In this document: positions 48,008 to 57,937 of the stretch, piece after piece
How positions within the stretch are numbered: position 1 is the stretch's first letter
How the letters are laid out: each line of letters opens with the position of its first letter
Source of the DNA: Diprion similis
Taxonomy: Eukaryota; Arthropoda; Insecta; Hymenoptera; Diprionidae
Assembly (NCBI RefSeq): GCF_021155765.1
Contig: NC_060109.1
Span: 6,354,001-6,418,000, forward strand
Direction: 5' to 3'
DNA length: 64,000 nt
Program-made: the position numbers and the translations under genes
Notes under the pieces: generated by a model
The model's database searches: none
Told to the model about the DNA's origin: nothing
What the model saw: only the letters and a program-made list of their open reading frames with translations

Positions 48008-48346
48008 TTATTTTAATGTGCAATATAGACATATACTGCTTGGTATTATAAAATCCGAACTATCCTTACACAATCCACAATTCTGCGGTTGATTTGGCCA
48101 ACTTGATGCATCTTCAGCGCTGCTATAAGTTGAATGACGTATAAATGCCAATCCATCCTCTACCGATATGTCATAAGCATCCGCACATCCTGGACACAAC
48201 AGCTGTTCATCAGTCGCGTACCCAGCACTCACCAGGCAAACTCTCTTCATTCGTTTCGTAAGCGCACCAATTTCTACCGATCTTACAAGCGCATGTCTGC
48301 TGCATCGCTCATCCTCGGACTCATAATCGCTCGTATTTTGTTTCAC
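48008..48346 (-). CDS. Small Cys-rich (zinc-binding-type) Maverick ORF, unknown
   Basis: About 112 residues with three CxxC pairs in order: LCPGC, NCGLC and ICLYC. An acidic YESEDE stretch precedes them. The frame is open upstream to about 48410, without an ATG in good position. It overlaps plus-strand frames, and only its Cys spacing supports it. It could be a transcription-factor-like zinc ribbon, but this is a guess. Confidence 0.35.
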   Translation of the reverse strand: MKQNTSDYESEDERCSRHALVRSVEIGALTKRMKRVCLVSAGYATDEQLLCPGCADAYDISVEDGLAFIRHSTYSSAEDASSWPNQPQNCGLCKDSSDFIIPSSICLYCTLK

Positions 48347-48523
48347 AATGATAATCCATCTAGCATTTTTTTTGCAACGACGTTCTTATACCGTTCCCCA
48401 CCGCATTCGCTTCACCCTCGCCATTCAAAAGGTTACCCATGTCAATACATTATTACCATGCAATTATACAACGCTTCGTCACCGCCCGAAAGGCTTCCCC
48501 TACCACTGCTCGCCGCAATATGA

Positions 48524-48982
48524 AATGCTGCACTGCTATCTCGCATCCTCACAGTGTATTACTACAAGTTCGTTGCCTATCACTTCTACGCCGGCAATAT
48601 ATATCAAGGTGAAAATCGATTCTTTCTTCCACCAATTTTTCTGAACGTGCGCCATCAGTGCTATAAACAAGTTATACGTGATCATTCAATCCGACCGCGA
48701 TCTCTAGGAACTGCATATTTCAAATCAACGTGCAACAACTTGATTGATTTTCCCCAATACTGCCACAAGTGTCACATTTCCCTGCTCACGCAATCTGACG
48801 AGCCGGCTCGTTGCGAACCACGCATCCCATCACAGTCATCAGCGATATCCAGATTCAAAGACATCGAGTGGGATCCAATATACTTTTTTTACCAGGATCT
48901 CTCCGTAGTCGATGAATATATTTACGTTAGAGCTGCTAATGAGAACTATAGCATAATTGCTAATACTTTGCGCGAAGAGTAG
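48524..48982 (+). CDS. Uncharacterised Cys-containing Maverick ORF, possibly 5'-broken
   Basis: An open frame of about 150 codons between two stops, starting without an ATG. It contains a YCHKC...ARC pair that could bind zinc. Upstream, 48348-48644 is open in another frame with PYHCSPQY and further Cys residues, so a longer gene may be broken by a frame change near 48520. It lies directly before the DNA polymerase gene on the same strand. I do not recognise the family. Confidence 0.35.
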   Translation, partial: NAALLSRILTVYYYKFVAYHFYAGNIYQGENRFFLPPIFLNVRHQCYKQVIRDHSIRPRSLGTAYFKSTCNNLIDFPQYCHKCHISLLTQSDEPARCEPRIPSQSSAISRFKDIEWDPIYFFYQDLSVVDEYIYVRAANENYSIIANTLREE

Positions 48983-49054
48983 CTGCGAGTTGAATCGTAC
49001 ATTGTATCACGAGTGCTGTTCATATAATTTTCGCAACAGTTTTTTGGAGGCACA

Positions 49055-52000
49055 ATGGCAAACCGGTTCGACGAGTTTCATACCGTAATTGATAAATTAG
49101 ACATTGCATACCAGCGACTCACTACGGACTCCAATGAAGATCTCGCTTCGCAGTGGAACACTATTAGTCTCAAACTTCTAAAAACCCTCAACGACTTTTA
49201 CAGAGATCGAACCACCAGTTTTGCCGATATACGGAAGATTCAGACTCTCATTGTTAAATTGACCTCTCAACGTGCTGTGTCAAACCCTTCAATTCGAGGC
49301 GGCTCGCACGACGCTCCGGCCATTCAATGGAATGATTTGGAATCTGCGTTCGAGAAGCTTTTGATCACCGGAGTAATCACCAACGTTCGAATCGGCGATC
49401 TAAAACTATTCCTCACAGCTGCATACACAGTTATTTTCGAGAAACTCAACACATTGCTTCGCCAGCATCACCATCTGAAAGTCAACACCACGCTATCTGC
49501 AACTTTTGTCCTGGATGTGAAATCCGAAACAAAATTCTTCCATACGAAGAACGCCACTCTTCAAACAACCTCGAATCTGGCGGAATGGTACGAAGAGTAT
49601 GTTGCATCACCTCTACTGGCTCAAATCGAAGAATTTCAGGAGCGCGATAGTGGCTGGGCCTTGATTAGTATACATGACTTATTAGTTAACATTGAAAAGT
49701 ATGAGCCGTTGGTAGGTTCGATGTGGATAAACTTGCCGAGCGATATTAAGGTTAAAAAAGCCGTGGTTAATGTTCAAAATGCCGATAACGCTTGTTTTGC
49801 TTGGGCTTGCGTATCCGCTCGACATCCTGCTGCTTCACACGTGAATCGAGTAACTTACTACCCCCATTACAATCAAGTATTCAATTTCACTGGTATCAAA
49901 TTCCCTACAAAATTAAATTACATTCCGAAATTTGAGAAACTTGATAATATTTCCGTGAATGTATATATTCTGAAGAAAGGGGGAAGCGGCATCAAGTCGT
50001 ACCACTACTCATCAGTCGGTATGAAAACCCAAATATCGAACACAACAACTTGCTCATGCTACACGATGAAAACTTTGACGATGAATCCTCCCATGAAAGA
50101 ACACACTTCTGTTGGATTAAAAATTTATCGCGACGAGTCAATCGTCAATTAAACGCACGTACGGATGCAATCCATGTTTGTAATCGATGTTTACATTTTT
50201 TCTACTCCGAAGCAAAATTGCTCGCGCACAGGCTTGGTTGCAGTCCAGATACACCTTGTAAACTCACGCTTCCAGATCAGTTCAACAAGTGGTTACAGTT
50301 TGTGAATTACTCGAACAAAATGCAAGTACCATACATAGTTTACGCAGATTTTGAGTGTTTGTTGGAGAAATCCTCACAGTCTTCTGAATCATCGCATACG
50401 AAGATATATCAGAAACATGTACCATATAGCGTAGGTTATTATTTTAAATGTAGTCACGATGAGTCGCTATCATATTACAATTCCTATCGAAGTGTCGATT
50501 GTCAGAAATGGTTAGCCCATCATTTACATGGAATCGCAGTCAGGGTAGCTGAGTACTTCAATCAAAAGAAACCTATGTATCAATTGTCTGGTCAACAATA
50601 GGCTGAATTCGAAAACGCTGAAGTATGTCACATTTGCGAGCTAAAATTTGTGCATCTAAATGATCGCGTGACGGATCATTGTCATGTTAGAGGACTATAT
50701 CGTGGGCCTGCACATTCAAATTGTAATCTGAATTACAAACTCAATCGCACCGTACCCGTTGTGTTCCACAACTTGAGTGGTTACGATGCGCACTTCATAA
50801 TCGATGAATTGGCTAATATTAAATCATCCTCGCTCAGTGTTCTACCAATTACTAAAGAAAAGTACATAGCATTCACCCAGACGTTTCACAGCCTCGCCGT
50901 AAGACTTCAATTCATCGATTCTTATCGGCGTATGAGTTCGAGTTTAGCCGAACTAAGTTCTTACCTGCGGCACAATGATTTAACGAATTTGAAATGTCAA
51001 CTCCCCAACGCCACAGATTCGCAATTCAATCTTCTAACCCGCAAAGGGATATTTCCGTATGATTACGTGACCGAAGCTGACCGACTGAACGAACGCTCAT
51101 TACCCTCGAAAGAATCATTTTATAACGTATTGAACGACCAAAATATTGAAGACGAAGACTATGCTCATGCACAGAACGTTTGGCACAGTTTTAATAGTGA
51201 TTTGTATCTGAAAATTGACGTAATGCTCCTCCCAGACGTCTTTCAAAATTTCCGCGATAATTGCCTTCGAATATATAAGCTAGATCCAGCACACTACTGT
51301 ACCTTACCCGGTTTTACTTGGGATTGCATGCTTTTCAACACCAAAATTCAGCTGGAATTGCTAACGGACGTTGATATGCTGCTGTTCATTGGAGGAGGCT
51401 TGCGTGGAGGATTGAGTCAATGCTCGAATCGATACAGTAAAGCGAATAATAAATGTATGACAGATTACAATCCGCAGTTGGAAACCAAATCATTGCTCTA
51501 CTTAGACGTAAATAATTTATATGGTTGGGCGATGTCTCAGTACCTGCATTGTAGAAATTTTGAATGGGTGCATCGAGTACATGATTTTGATTTCATGCAC
51601 GTTGGCGAAGAGTCTGATGATGGATACATATTGGAGGTAGATTTCGAATATCCCACCAATGTTTACGTATTACATCAAGACTTACCCTTTTGTCCAAATC
51701 ATCAAAAACCCCCCGGTGGGAAAACTCCGAAACTTTTAGCTACGTTGCAGAACAAGACACGTTATGTTATACATCATCGTAATTTGCAACAGTGTGTGAC
51801 AAACGGTTTGATATTGCGTAAAATTCATAGAATATTGAAATTCAAACAATCAGCATGGTTAAAGAGTTATATTGATTTGAACACGGCGTTAAGAGCCAAA
51901 AGTGCTAACAAATTCGAACAGAATCTGTACAAACTGATGAACAACGCGGTATTTGGTAAAACGATGGAAAATGTTCGTAAATATTCCGACGTCAAGTTAG

Positions 52001-52659
52001 CGCAAAAATGGCATGGACGTTGCGGTGCCAAAGCACTAATATCGCGACCAAATTTCCACAGTCGAAGTATATTCGATGAAAATTTCGTTGTGATACAGCT
52101 GAACAGGCTCGGAGTGATATTTAACAAGCCAATTTACGCCGGAATGGCCATTCTAGTTTTATCCAAAATTTGCGTCTACGACTTTCATTATTTTTTCATG
52201 TTACCAAAGTTGAAATCAAATTGTAAGTTAATGTATACCGATACGGATAGTCTTATTTATGAAATAAAATCTTGCGACGTTTATGAATTCATTCGCAACA
52301 ATATTGACAGATTCGACACCAGCGATTATCCTGCGGATAATATTTATAAAATCCCTCAGGTCAACATAAAAGTTGTAGGACTAATAAAGGATGAGAGAAA
52401 TGGCGAAATAATGACTGAATTTGTCTAATTGCGATCCAAAATGTATGCGACGCGAATGGATGACAATAAGATCGCGAAGAGAGCAAAAGGTGTGAAAAAT
52501 AATGTATTGAACAATCGAATAACTTTCGAAAATTATCTCGACTGCCTTAACCAACACGAGAGTATTTCAAAAACGCAGCGAACCATTCGTTCGAATCTGC
52601 ATAAAGTGTATTCAATTCGACAATTGAAACTTGCTTTAAGCCATCACGATAATAAGTGA
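49055..52659 (+). pseudogene. polB: Protein-primed family B DNA polymerase of the Maverick, three breaks
   Basis: Polymerase that replicates the element from a terminal protein. The ATG at 49055 begins the long N-terminal domain of insect Maverick PolB (ERDSGWALISIHDL, DNACFAWACVSA). Exonuclease motifs: YADFE at 50341, NLSGYDAHF at about 50772, YLKIDVMLLPD at about 51208. Polymerase motifs: A (DVNNLYGW, 51505), B (KLMNNAVFGK, 51931), C (YTDTDS, 52234), all intact. A C.IC...DHCH...HSNCN zinc-binding HNH-like stretch is at 50629-50730. Breaks: a frame change near 50000, in-frame TAG at 50599-50601 and in-frame TAA at 52426-52428. Full length would be about 1200 residues, normal for the family. 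Confidence 0.9.
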
Positions 52660-52794
52660 TATTTACTACCCGATAGTACAAACACGTTACCCTGGGGACA
52701 TGTAAAAATTACACCATCTGTATAGAAATAATATTTATTTAACAAAAAATATAAACACGATGTGAATAAAACGACTACAATGCATTGTCTTTAT
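52660..52794. terminator. Convergent 3' ends of polB and integrase
   Basis: AT-rich 135 bp with AATAAT/AATAAA-like signals in both directions; the two genes end facing each other. Confidence 0.35.
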
Positions 52795-53682
52795 TTATCC
52801 AAGAATTATGTGATTTATCCAGACCCAACCACTTCCTTTTCTCTTCAAAACTTTCTCCACTAAATATATGTCGGGATATTTCACGGAATGCAGTTCTTGT
52901 TCACAGAAATCTCCCTCGATTGGGTTTGACTGCTGATCTATCAGAAGATAAGTTCGCGGATTTGTGTTTTGTACTTTTTGAATCTTAAAAATTTCGGTCG
53001 ACCAATTTGGTGTGTAACCTTTTGCGAATATCGTCTTGTACTTGCTAACTCTTACGAAATCGCCCACTTTATAATTTGCTGGCTTAACTTGTTTAACGTT
53101 GCTGTAGACTGTTGCGAGTAACTGATTTGTATTTTTACGTTTCACTTTTATCGGTGCCATACCCGTGGTACGATGTTTGCTCTTATTGTATTCCGCCACC
53201 AACTGTTGTATATTATCAATCCATTTGTATGATCCGTTCAGGCTGAATGATCGCCACATTTTATCCTTGAGTGTGCGATTCCAACGTTCTATCACCGATG
53301 CCTTCATAGCGCTGTAGATTGAGTAATGGTTGATGTTGTGCTTTTTTATTAAATTTTTTAATTCGGCATTGAAAAATTCTTTACCGTCGTCCGACTGAAG
53401 ATTCTTAGGTGAACGGCCGCTTTGAAGAACTTCTTTAAATCCGTCGACAACCGATTGAGCACACTTATTTTTCAGTGCCACAGCCCACGCGAATTTGGAT
53501 AACACGTCGATGACCGTTAGAATGTAATTGATATTTTGATTTATTTTGACATACTGCCGCATTTCGACCAAATCCGCTTGCCACAAGTCATCAAAGCCTT
53601 TCACGATCACTCGTCGGCGCTTAAAGTTACGACGAGCCGGTGCATGCAGCTCTCTGACCAGCTGTATTTTCTCCCCACTCAT
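52795..53682 (-). CDS. int: Retroviral-type (DDE) integrase of the Maverick
   Basis: Intact, 295 residues, start ATG at 53682. It catalyses insertion of the element into host DNA. The catalytic acids are D37 (WQADLVEM), D98 (LQSDDGKEFF) and E132 (ASVIERWNRTLK). The C-terminal region YKVGDFVRVSK...WSTEIFKIQKV forms the SH3/chromodomain-like DNA-binding tail usual in Polinton integrases. The start codon overlaps the stop of the upstream gene as ATGA, so the two are probably translated from one message. Length is close to family norm and no break is seen. Confidence 0.9.
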   Translation of the reverse strand: MSGEKIQLVRELHAPARRNFKRRRVIVKGFDDLWQADLVEMRQYVKINQNINYILTVIDVLSKFAWAVALKNKCAQSVVDGFKEVLQSGRSPKNLQSDDGKEFFNAELKNLIKKHNINHYSIYSAMKASVIERWNRTLKDKMWRSFSLNGSYKWIDNIQQLVAEYNKSKHRTTGMAPIKVKRKNTNQLLATVYSNVKQVKPANYKVGDFVRVSKYKTIFAKGYTPNWSTEIFKIQKVQNTNPRTYLLIDQQSNPIEGDFCEQELHSVKYPDIYLVEKVLKRKGSGWVWINHIILG

Positions 53683-54821
53683 TCTTCAAAAATAATATTA
53701 GCTTCACGTAATTCCTCCACTATTGAGATAATCTCATTCGTGTTAGCCGTGTTACCAGCAGCCTCGGAATGACTCAATAACCACAACCTGTCCACCAACT
53801 CGTTTGGATCATCCCAATATGTATACGCTAATCGAGAATTCTTTCGCACGATATGTTTACTGGTGTTGAGACCTTCGCCGAGTGCCGAGCGACTTGGAAA
53901 TAACTTGCGTATAATGTTCCGATATTTGTAGGATTTATTCCCGCATACTTGACCAGTTTTTAGATAGCCTCTTTTGTGGGCATTTGTCGAATCTATGATG
54001 TCGCGATATTTACGAAAATCATCATCCGTGTAAATATCTTCGTCGGGGATTTTCTTAAACATGAGTTCCAATGTACCCGGAGTTGTTTTGAATCGCATGT
54101 TTTTAACGTAAAAATGATCTAGCTCAAATTCAATCGTTGAGTCACCAATCATGAAACCAGGGGCCCCATCATTGTTCACAAATCTAATTCCGTTAACCGA
54201 ATCCATTGTATTTGCCGTATCGCGAATTGAATTCATTATATAATTCTTGGCCAAAGTGCCAAAGTTTTCCTCGAACGCGCGTTCCATGTGCATTGAAGTA
54301 TCAGGGTCAGCCATCTGCTCCATCAACGCCGACCACGGCGATTCCGTATGAGATTCGGTGACTGGCGTCGTGTAAGCCGTTTCACGCAAGATGGGAATAG
54401 TTCGCTCAATCGTAACGTTCGCGTGATCTTTGATATCACTGCTTCCACGTGTATTAGGTGTAGATTTCTCCAGACCCACTCTGCGTTGAAATACTTTCCT
54501 GATAAGCGATTGATTCGGTTTTTGTATGCGATATTCTGAGTTTGGAGTCTGTTTGTAATAGTCCCAAGCCATACTATTATCCAATTCATCATCATCATCA
54601 TCATTTTCAGCAAACACTTCATGCTTTATAGCATCCACTTTGAACTCAGATGCCTTTGCTATAGCAGTCAGCGGCTCAACAATCGGTTTAAAAGTTCTCT
54701 CCATCGCTTCGCTGTCGGCTATGCGATCAGTTTTCAATGCTTGATATTTCTTCCTCACCGCATCGCTTGCTTCCACTATATTGCGCTTTAAATCGGTCTC
54801 AGATTCCGTTGTCTTCAGCAT
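53679..54821 (-). CDS. Conserved Maverick protein of unknown function, 380 residues
   Basis: Intact frame; the first ATG is at 54821 (MLKTTESETD). The N-terminus is charged and helical (about residues 10-60), the middle (residues 110-170) is Pro/Thr/Ser-rich, and the last third contains TPGTLELMFK, KYRDIIDSTNAHKRGYL and a C-terminal AGNTANTNEIISIVEELREANIIFEE-like segment that I recognise as recurring in insect Maverick proteins next to the integrase. Position between ATPase and integrase on the same strand, with an ATGA overlap to the integrase, suggests one transcript. Function is not known to me. Confidence 0.75.
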   Translation of the reverse strand: MLKTTESETDLKRNIVEASDAVRKKYQALKTDRIADSEAMERTFKPIVEPLTAIAKASEFKVDAIKHEVFAENDDDDDELDNSMAWDYYKQTPNSEYRIQKPNQSLIRKVFQRRVGLEKSTPNTRGSSDIKDHANVTIERTIPILRETAYTTPVTESHTESPWSALMEQMADPDTSMHMERAFEENFGTLAKNYIMNSIRDTANTMDSVNGIRFVNNDGAPGFMIGDSTIEFELDHFYVKNMRFKTTPGTLELMFKKIPDEDIYTDDDFRKYRDIIDSTNAHKRGYLKTGQVCGNKSYKYRNIIRKLFPSRSALGEGLNTSKHIVRKNSRLAYTYWDDPNELVDRLWLLSHSEAAGNTANTNEIISIVEELREANIIFEE

Positions 54822-54880
54822 ACTTGAAGATGTTATAGGCACACATTCAGACGTAACACTGTAACCTCAGGCGGGTTACA

Positions 54881-55573
54881 TCACGTTTTTATGATAAATT
54901 CATCGAACCCTCTGCGATATCGGCCGGAATTCATAGGACTATCTTTATCAATCGTAAGAAATCCATACTTCGAACGCCAGCAGATGGAGCATAATTTTTC
55001 AAATTCAACATACTTCATATTTGTATTCACATGATCATCGAATACATGCCGCAAGTTCTTAGCGTCTTGTTTGAAAAGAATTATGAAGTTTGCATTGTCA
55101 CCAATCAGATGTTTGGGGATTCTTGTGTATGTTTGACACAGATAGAAACAATCAACTGATTTATGTCGACCCATGCAGAAATATTCCCTAACCACGTCCT
55201 GCTTATCACAGGCAATATCGTCGAAAATAAAAATCGTGTTCGGCTTGGATTGCTTTACCGGAATTACGTCACAATTGTTGGAATAGGTAAGATAGGACAC
55301 ACCAGGTACACGATTCAAGACCTTGCGTAAATATTCATATTTTGGCTGTGCCAAAGACTTGGAATATATGTATACATTCTGGAAACGTAATCCGTTGGGA
55401 TTAATGAGAAGGCTGATAACTACGTTGGTTTTTCCGCAATTCGAAGGTCCGCAAATAATACTTCTTACGGATGTCGGTAATAGTTTACCGTGGCGATTAA
55501 TTTTTGACACATGTTGCACGTCGTTGTCCAAATTTTTGATTGGTAAAGTGACGGACTGTTTCATAAATTTCAT
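54881..55573 (-). CDS. A32/FtsK-like genome-packaging ATPase
   Basis: Intact, 230 residues, ATG at 55573. ATP-driven DNA packaging motor of the Polinton/PLV/adintovirus/NCLDV A32 family. Walker A is GPSNCGKT at residues 42-49; Walker B is TIFIFDD at 113-119. A FCMGRHKSVDCFYLCQTYTRI segment follows, as in insect Maverick ATPases. It is divergently transcribed from the PLA2 gene with about 68 bp between start codons. It lies inside the inverted repeat except for its last ten codons (the outer arm end is set by the window edge). A second copy runs off the right edge. Confidence 0.9.
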   Translation of the reverse strand: MKFMKQSVTLPIKNLDNDVQHVSKINRHGKLLPTSVRSIICGPSNCGKTNVVISLLINPNGLRFQNVYIYSKSLAQPKYEYLRKVLNRVPGVSYLTYSNNCDVIPVKQSKPNTIFIFDDIACDKQDVVREYFCMGRHKSVDCFYLCQTYTRIPKHLIGDNANFIILFKQDAKNLRHVFDDHVNTNMKYVEFEKLCSICWRSKYGFLTIDKDSPMNSGRYRRGFDEFIIKT

Positions 55574-55641
55574 GTTGTTGCATGAGTCTCAGTGGGCGAA
55601 TACATACTGATCAGTTGTTTTTCGGACGCTTGATAGCACAC

Positions 55642-56415
55642 ATGCCCAGAGGACGAGGAATGTTAAATACCGCAATCAATAACTTACCCATTGAGCTACA
55701 TCTACCGGGTCATCAGTTCTGCGGTCCTGGAACCCGTTTGCAGCAGCGTCTTGCCAGCGGTCAAACGGGAGTGAATTTGTTGGACAAAGCCTGTCGAGAA
55801 CATGATATTGCCTATGCGAAAAGTAAAGATCTAAAATTTAGACACGAGGCTGATGAAAGGTTGGCTCAGGCAGCGTTGCAACGCAGTCGTGACAAGGAAG
55901 CAAAGTGGACAGAACGTGCAGCAGGTTGGGCAGTTAACATAACCATGCTTACTAAAGTCAAACTTGGTATGGGTATTAGAAAACCCTCGATACGTGCTGC
56001 TATAATATCCGCGCGTCAAGCGGTGAAAAAGTTTAAACCGACGGACAAAGGGGGCGCGATACGCATAGCGCTCAAAGCAGCGAAACAGGCAATTGGAGGG
56101 GATAAGAAGAATGGTAAATTGCCCAGAGTGTTGAAGGTTGCAAAGTACGGTGGTTTTCTACCGCTATTAATACCTATATTCGCGGGCCTATCAGCCGCGG
56201 GATCGTTGGCAGGTGGGGCAGCAGGCATTGCTGAAGCGGTGAATGATGCGTCGAGCGCGGCTAAAAAATTGGAAGAAAACGAACGTCACAATGAGACAAT
56301 GGAGGCTATCGCATTGGGTGGACGTGGTAGGGGACTTCATTCAGCACCTTACAAGAAAGGATGGGGGCTATTCTTGAAATCAACCAACAAGCTAAAAAAA
56401 AACTCCAAAACGTGA
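55642..56415 (+). CDS. Phospholipase A2-domain minor virion-type protein
   Basis: 257 residues from the ATG at 55642 (MPRGRGM); an in-frame ATG at 55582 would add 20 residues but leaves only 8 bp to the divergent ATPase start, so the inner one is preferred. The parvovirus VP1-like PLA2 fold is shown by the calcium loop CGPGT (27-31) and catalytic ACREHDIAYAK (His54-Asp55). Such domains breach endosomal membranes in parvoviruses and occur in Polintons/adintoviruses. A basic middle is followed by a Gly/Ala-rich hydrophobic stretch (171-200). LGGR/G at 225-229 fits the adenain cleavage rule (M/L/I)xGx-G. No break is seen. Confidence 0.85.
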   Translation: MPRGRGMLNTAINNLPIELHLPGHQFCGPGTRLQQRLASGQTGVNLLDKACREHDIAYAKSKDLKFRHEADERLAQAALQRSRDKEAKWTERAAGWAVNITMLTKVKLGMGIRKPSIRAAIISARQAVKKFKPTDKGGAIRIALKAAKQAIGGDKKNGKLPRVLKVAKYGGFLPLLIPIFAGLSAAGSLAGGAAGIAEAVNDASSAAKKLEENERHNETMEAIALGGRGRGLHSAPYKKGWGLFLKSTNKLKKNSKT

Positions 56416-56465
56416 AACTTCCGTAAGGGGTTACTACAGACCGTGAACTGTGGAAATTTGCCAAA

Positions 56466-56774
56466 ATGATGAAAATATCACATTTCCGGGGTATTTTCAT
56501 GCGGAACAATTTACCGAAACGAATCGGAGTTCGCGAGAGCGGAATCATAAATTTAGATAGTGATGCGGGAGTGGGGACACATTGGGTGGCTTATAAAAAA
56601 ATTGGACACAATGTGTATTATTACGAAAGTTTTGGCAATTTACCACCGCCAAACGAAGTTGTGCGATACTTCGGTGGAAGGAATGTTATCTGGTACAATC
56701 ATGGCAGGCATCAGTCTGACAACGCATCCAATTGCGGAGACTTGTGTTCGAAATTTCTCTCAGCGAAGGAATAA
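56466..56774 (+). CDS. Adenain-like cysteine protease (virion maturation)
   Basis: 102 residues, compact for the family. Catalytic residues are in adenain order and spacing: His39 (GTHWVAY), acidic Glu54 (YYYESFG), Gln83 of the oxyanion hole and Cys90 (NCGDLC) seven residues later. It would process capsid and minor proteins. It lies 50 bp after the PLA2 gene on the same strand, and its stop overlaps the next start as TAATG (56772-56776). No break is seen. Confidence 0.88.
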   Translation: MMKISHFRGIFMRNNLPKRIGVRESGIINLDSDAGVGTHWVAYKKIGHNVYYYESFGNLPPPNEVVRYFGGRNVIWYNHGRHQSDNASNCGDLCSKFLSAKE

Positions 56775-57937
56775 TGTCTATAACCTTCACGTTAACGGGT
56801 AATACATCGACCCTGAGTGCGAATTACCTTCCACCAATAATTCTAAATCACCGCAAATCGTATTCAATGGGACTGGTCACGTTTTAATCATACAATTCAA
56901 CACCCAACATTGATGAAACATGCAACAGCTTGGGTTATAATTACAATAATCGAATTACTACACCAATAATTCTAAATCACCGCAAATCGTATTCAATGGG
57001 ACTGGTCACGTTTTAATCATACAATTCAACACCCAACATTGATGAAACATGCAACAGCTTGGGTTATAATTACAATAATCAAATTACTACACCGACGGGG
57101 TCGTATACCATTGAGGATGTAAACAAATATCTGCAAAAACATATGGAATACGTGATTGATGTTTCACAAAATGTTAGCGCTGGTAAAAAGGTGGTCGAAG
57201 GACCACACATAATAATTCGAGCCAACAATAATACACTTAAATCGGAAGTTTGGTGTAGATGGGACATTGATTTCTTGGATGGTAACTCGATAGCGTCATT
57301 GTTAGGGTTTGATGATGGTGAGATACGTAAAGCAGGGGAATGGCACGAGTCGACAAACCCGATAAAAATATCTAAAGTTAATTCCATTGAAGTGGAGTGT
57401 AGCGTAACATATGGCGCATTCAGCAATAGTTCGCAGGCTCACACGATACACGAATTTTCGCCAGACGTTCCGCCAGGTTATAAAATTTCGGAATCGCCCC
57501 GGAGCATCATCTACATGCCGGTGAGTGTTCGCGTGATTGACAACATAACGCTGAGTATATCAGTCGATCGTTGCAATTTACGCAACGTTAAGCTGTTTCT
57601 GAACAGCGATTCATATCCATATGAGAATCTAAACGTAAGCTGTAAAAATGAACAATTTGCTCTACTGTACGATATGTATGCTAAGTTCCAGAATTCATAT
57701 TATGGAAATGAGAATAGACCGATTCTGGACATGCAAACATACGTCAAGGATGCGCCAATAATAGTGATAGATTGTTCGCGACAAAATGAATCTATAAAAA
57801 GTGCTACAGTTGACATACGAATAGAATTTGAGAGCGAAACGGATATAGAGGATGGCACGGCTGCATATTGTCTCATACTGCACGATCGAATCGTCGAGTA
57901 CACACCTCTAACGAACGTTGTTCGGAAATTGCTGTAA
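56774..57937 (+). pseudogene. Chimeric penton/major-capsid pseudogene
   Basis: The frame from ATG 56774 opens with the N-terminus of the Maverick penton-like (single jelly-roll) protein (MSITFTLTGN), continues with its SIASLLGFDDG, VNSIEVECSVTYGA and HTIHEFSPDVPPGYKI segments to about residue 260 of the open part, then passes near VDRCNLRNV into what I recognise as the C-terminal part of the double-jelly-roll major capsid protein (ENLNVSC, LLYDMYAKFQNSYY, DCSRQNES, AYCLILHDRIVEY). Most of the capsid protein is thus deleted. A 129-bp in-frame tandem duplication (56832-57089) doubles a segment that contains an in-frame TAA, so stops occur at 56885-56887 and 57014-57016. Stop 57935-57937 overlaps the next gene's ATG. 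Confidence 0.7.
56832..57089 (+). repeat. 129-bp tandem duplication, two units
   Basis: caccaataattctaaatcac starts at 56832 and again at 56961; the units match except g/a at 56951/57080 and the terminal bases. The period is a multiple of three, so the reading frame is unchanged. Confidence 0.95.

Noticed and set aside
48008..48523. Competing plus- and minus-strand frames
   Set aside because: I could not decide between them fully; only the minus frame has a regular CxxC pattern, so the plus-strand frame 48134-48523 is not listed as a gene.
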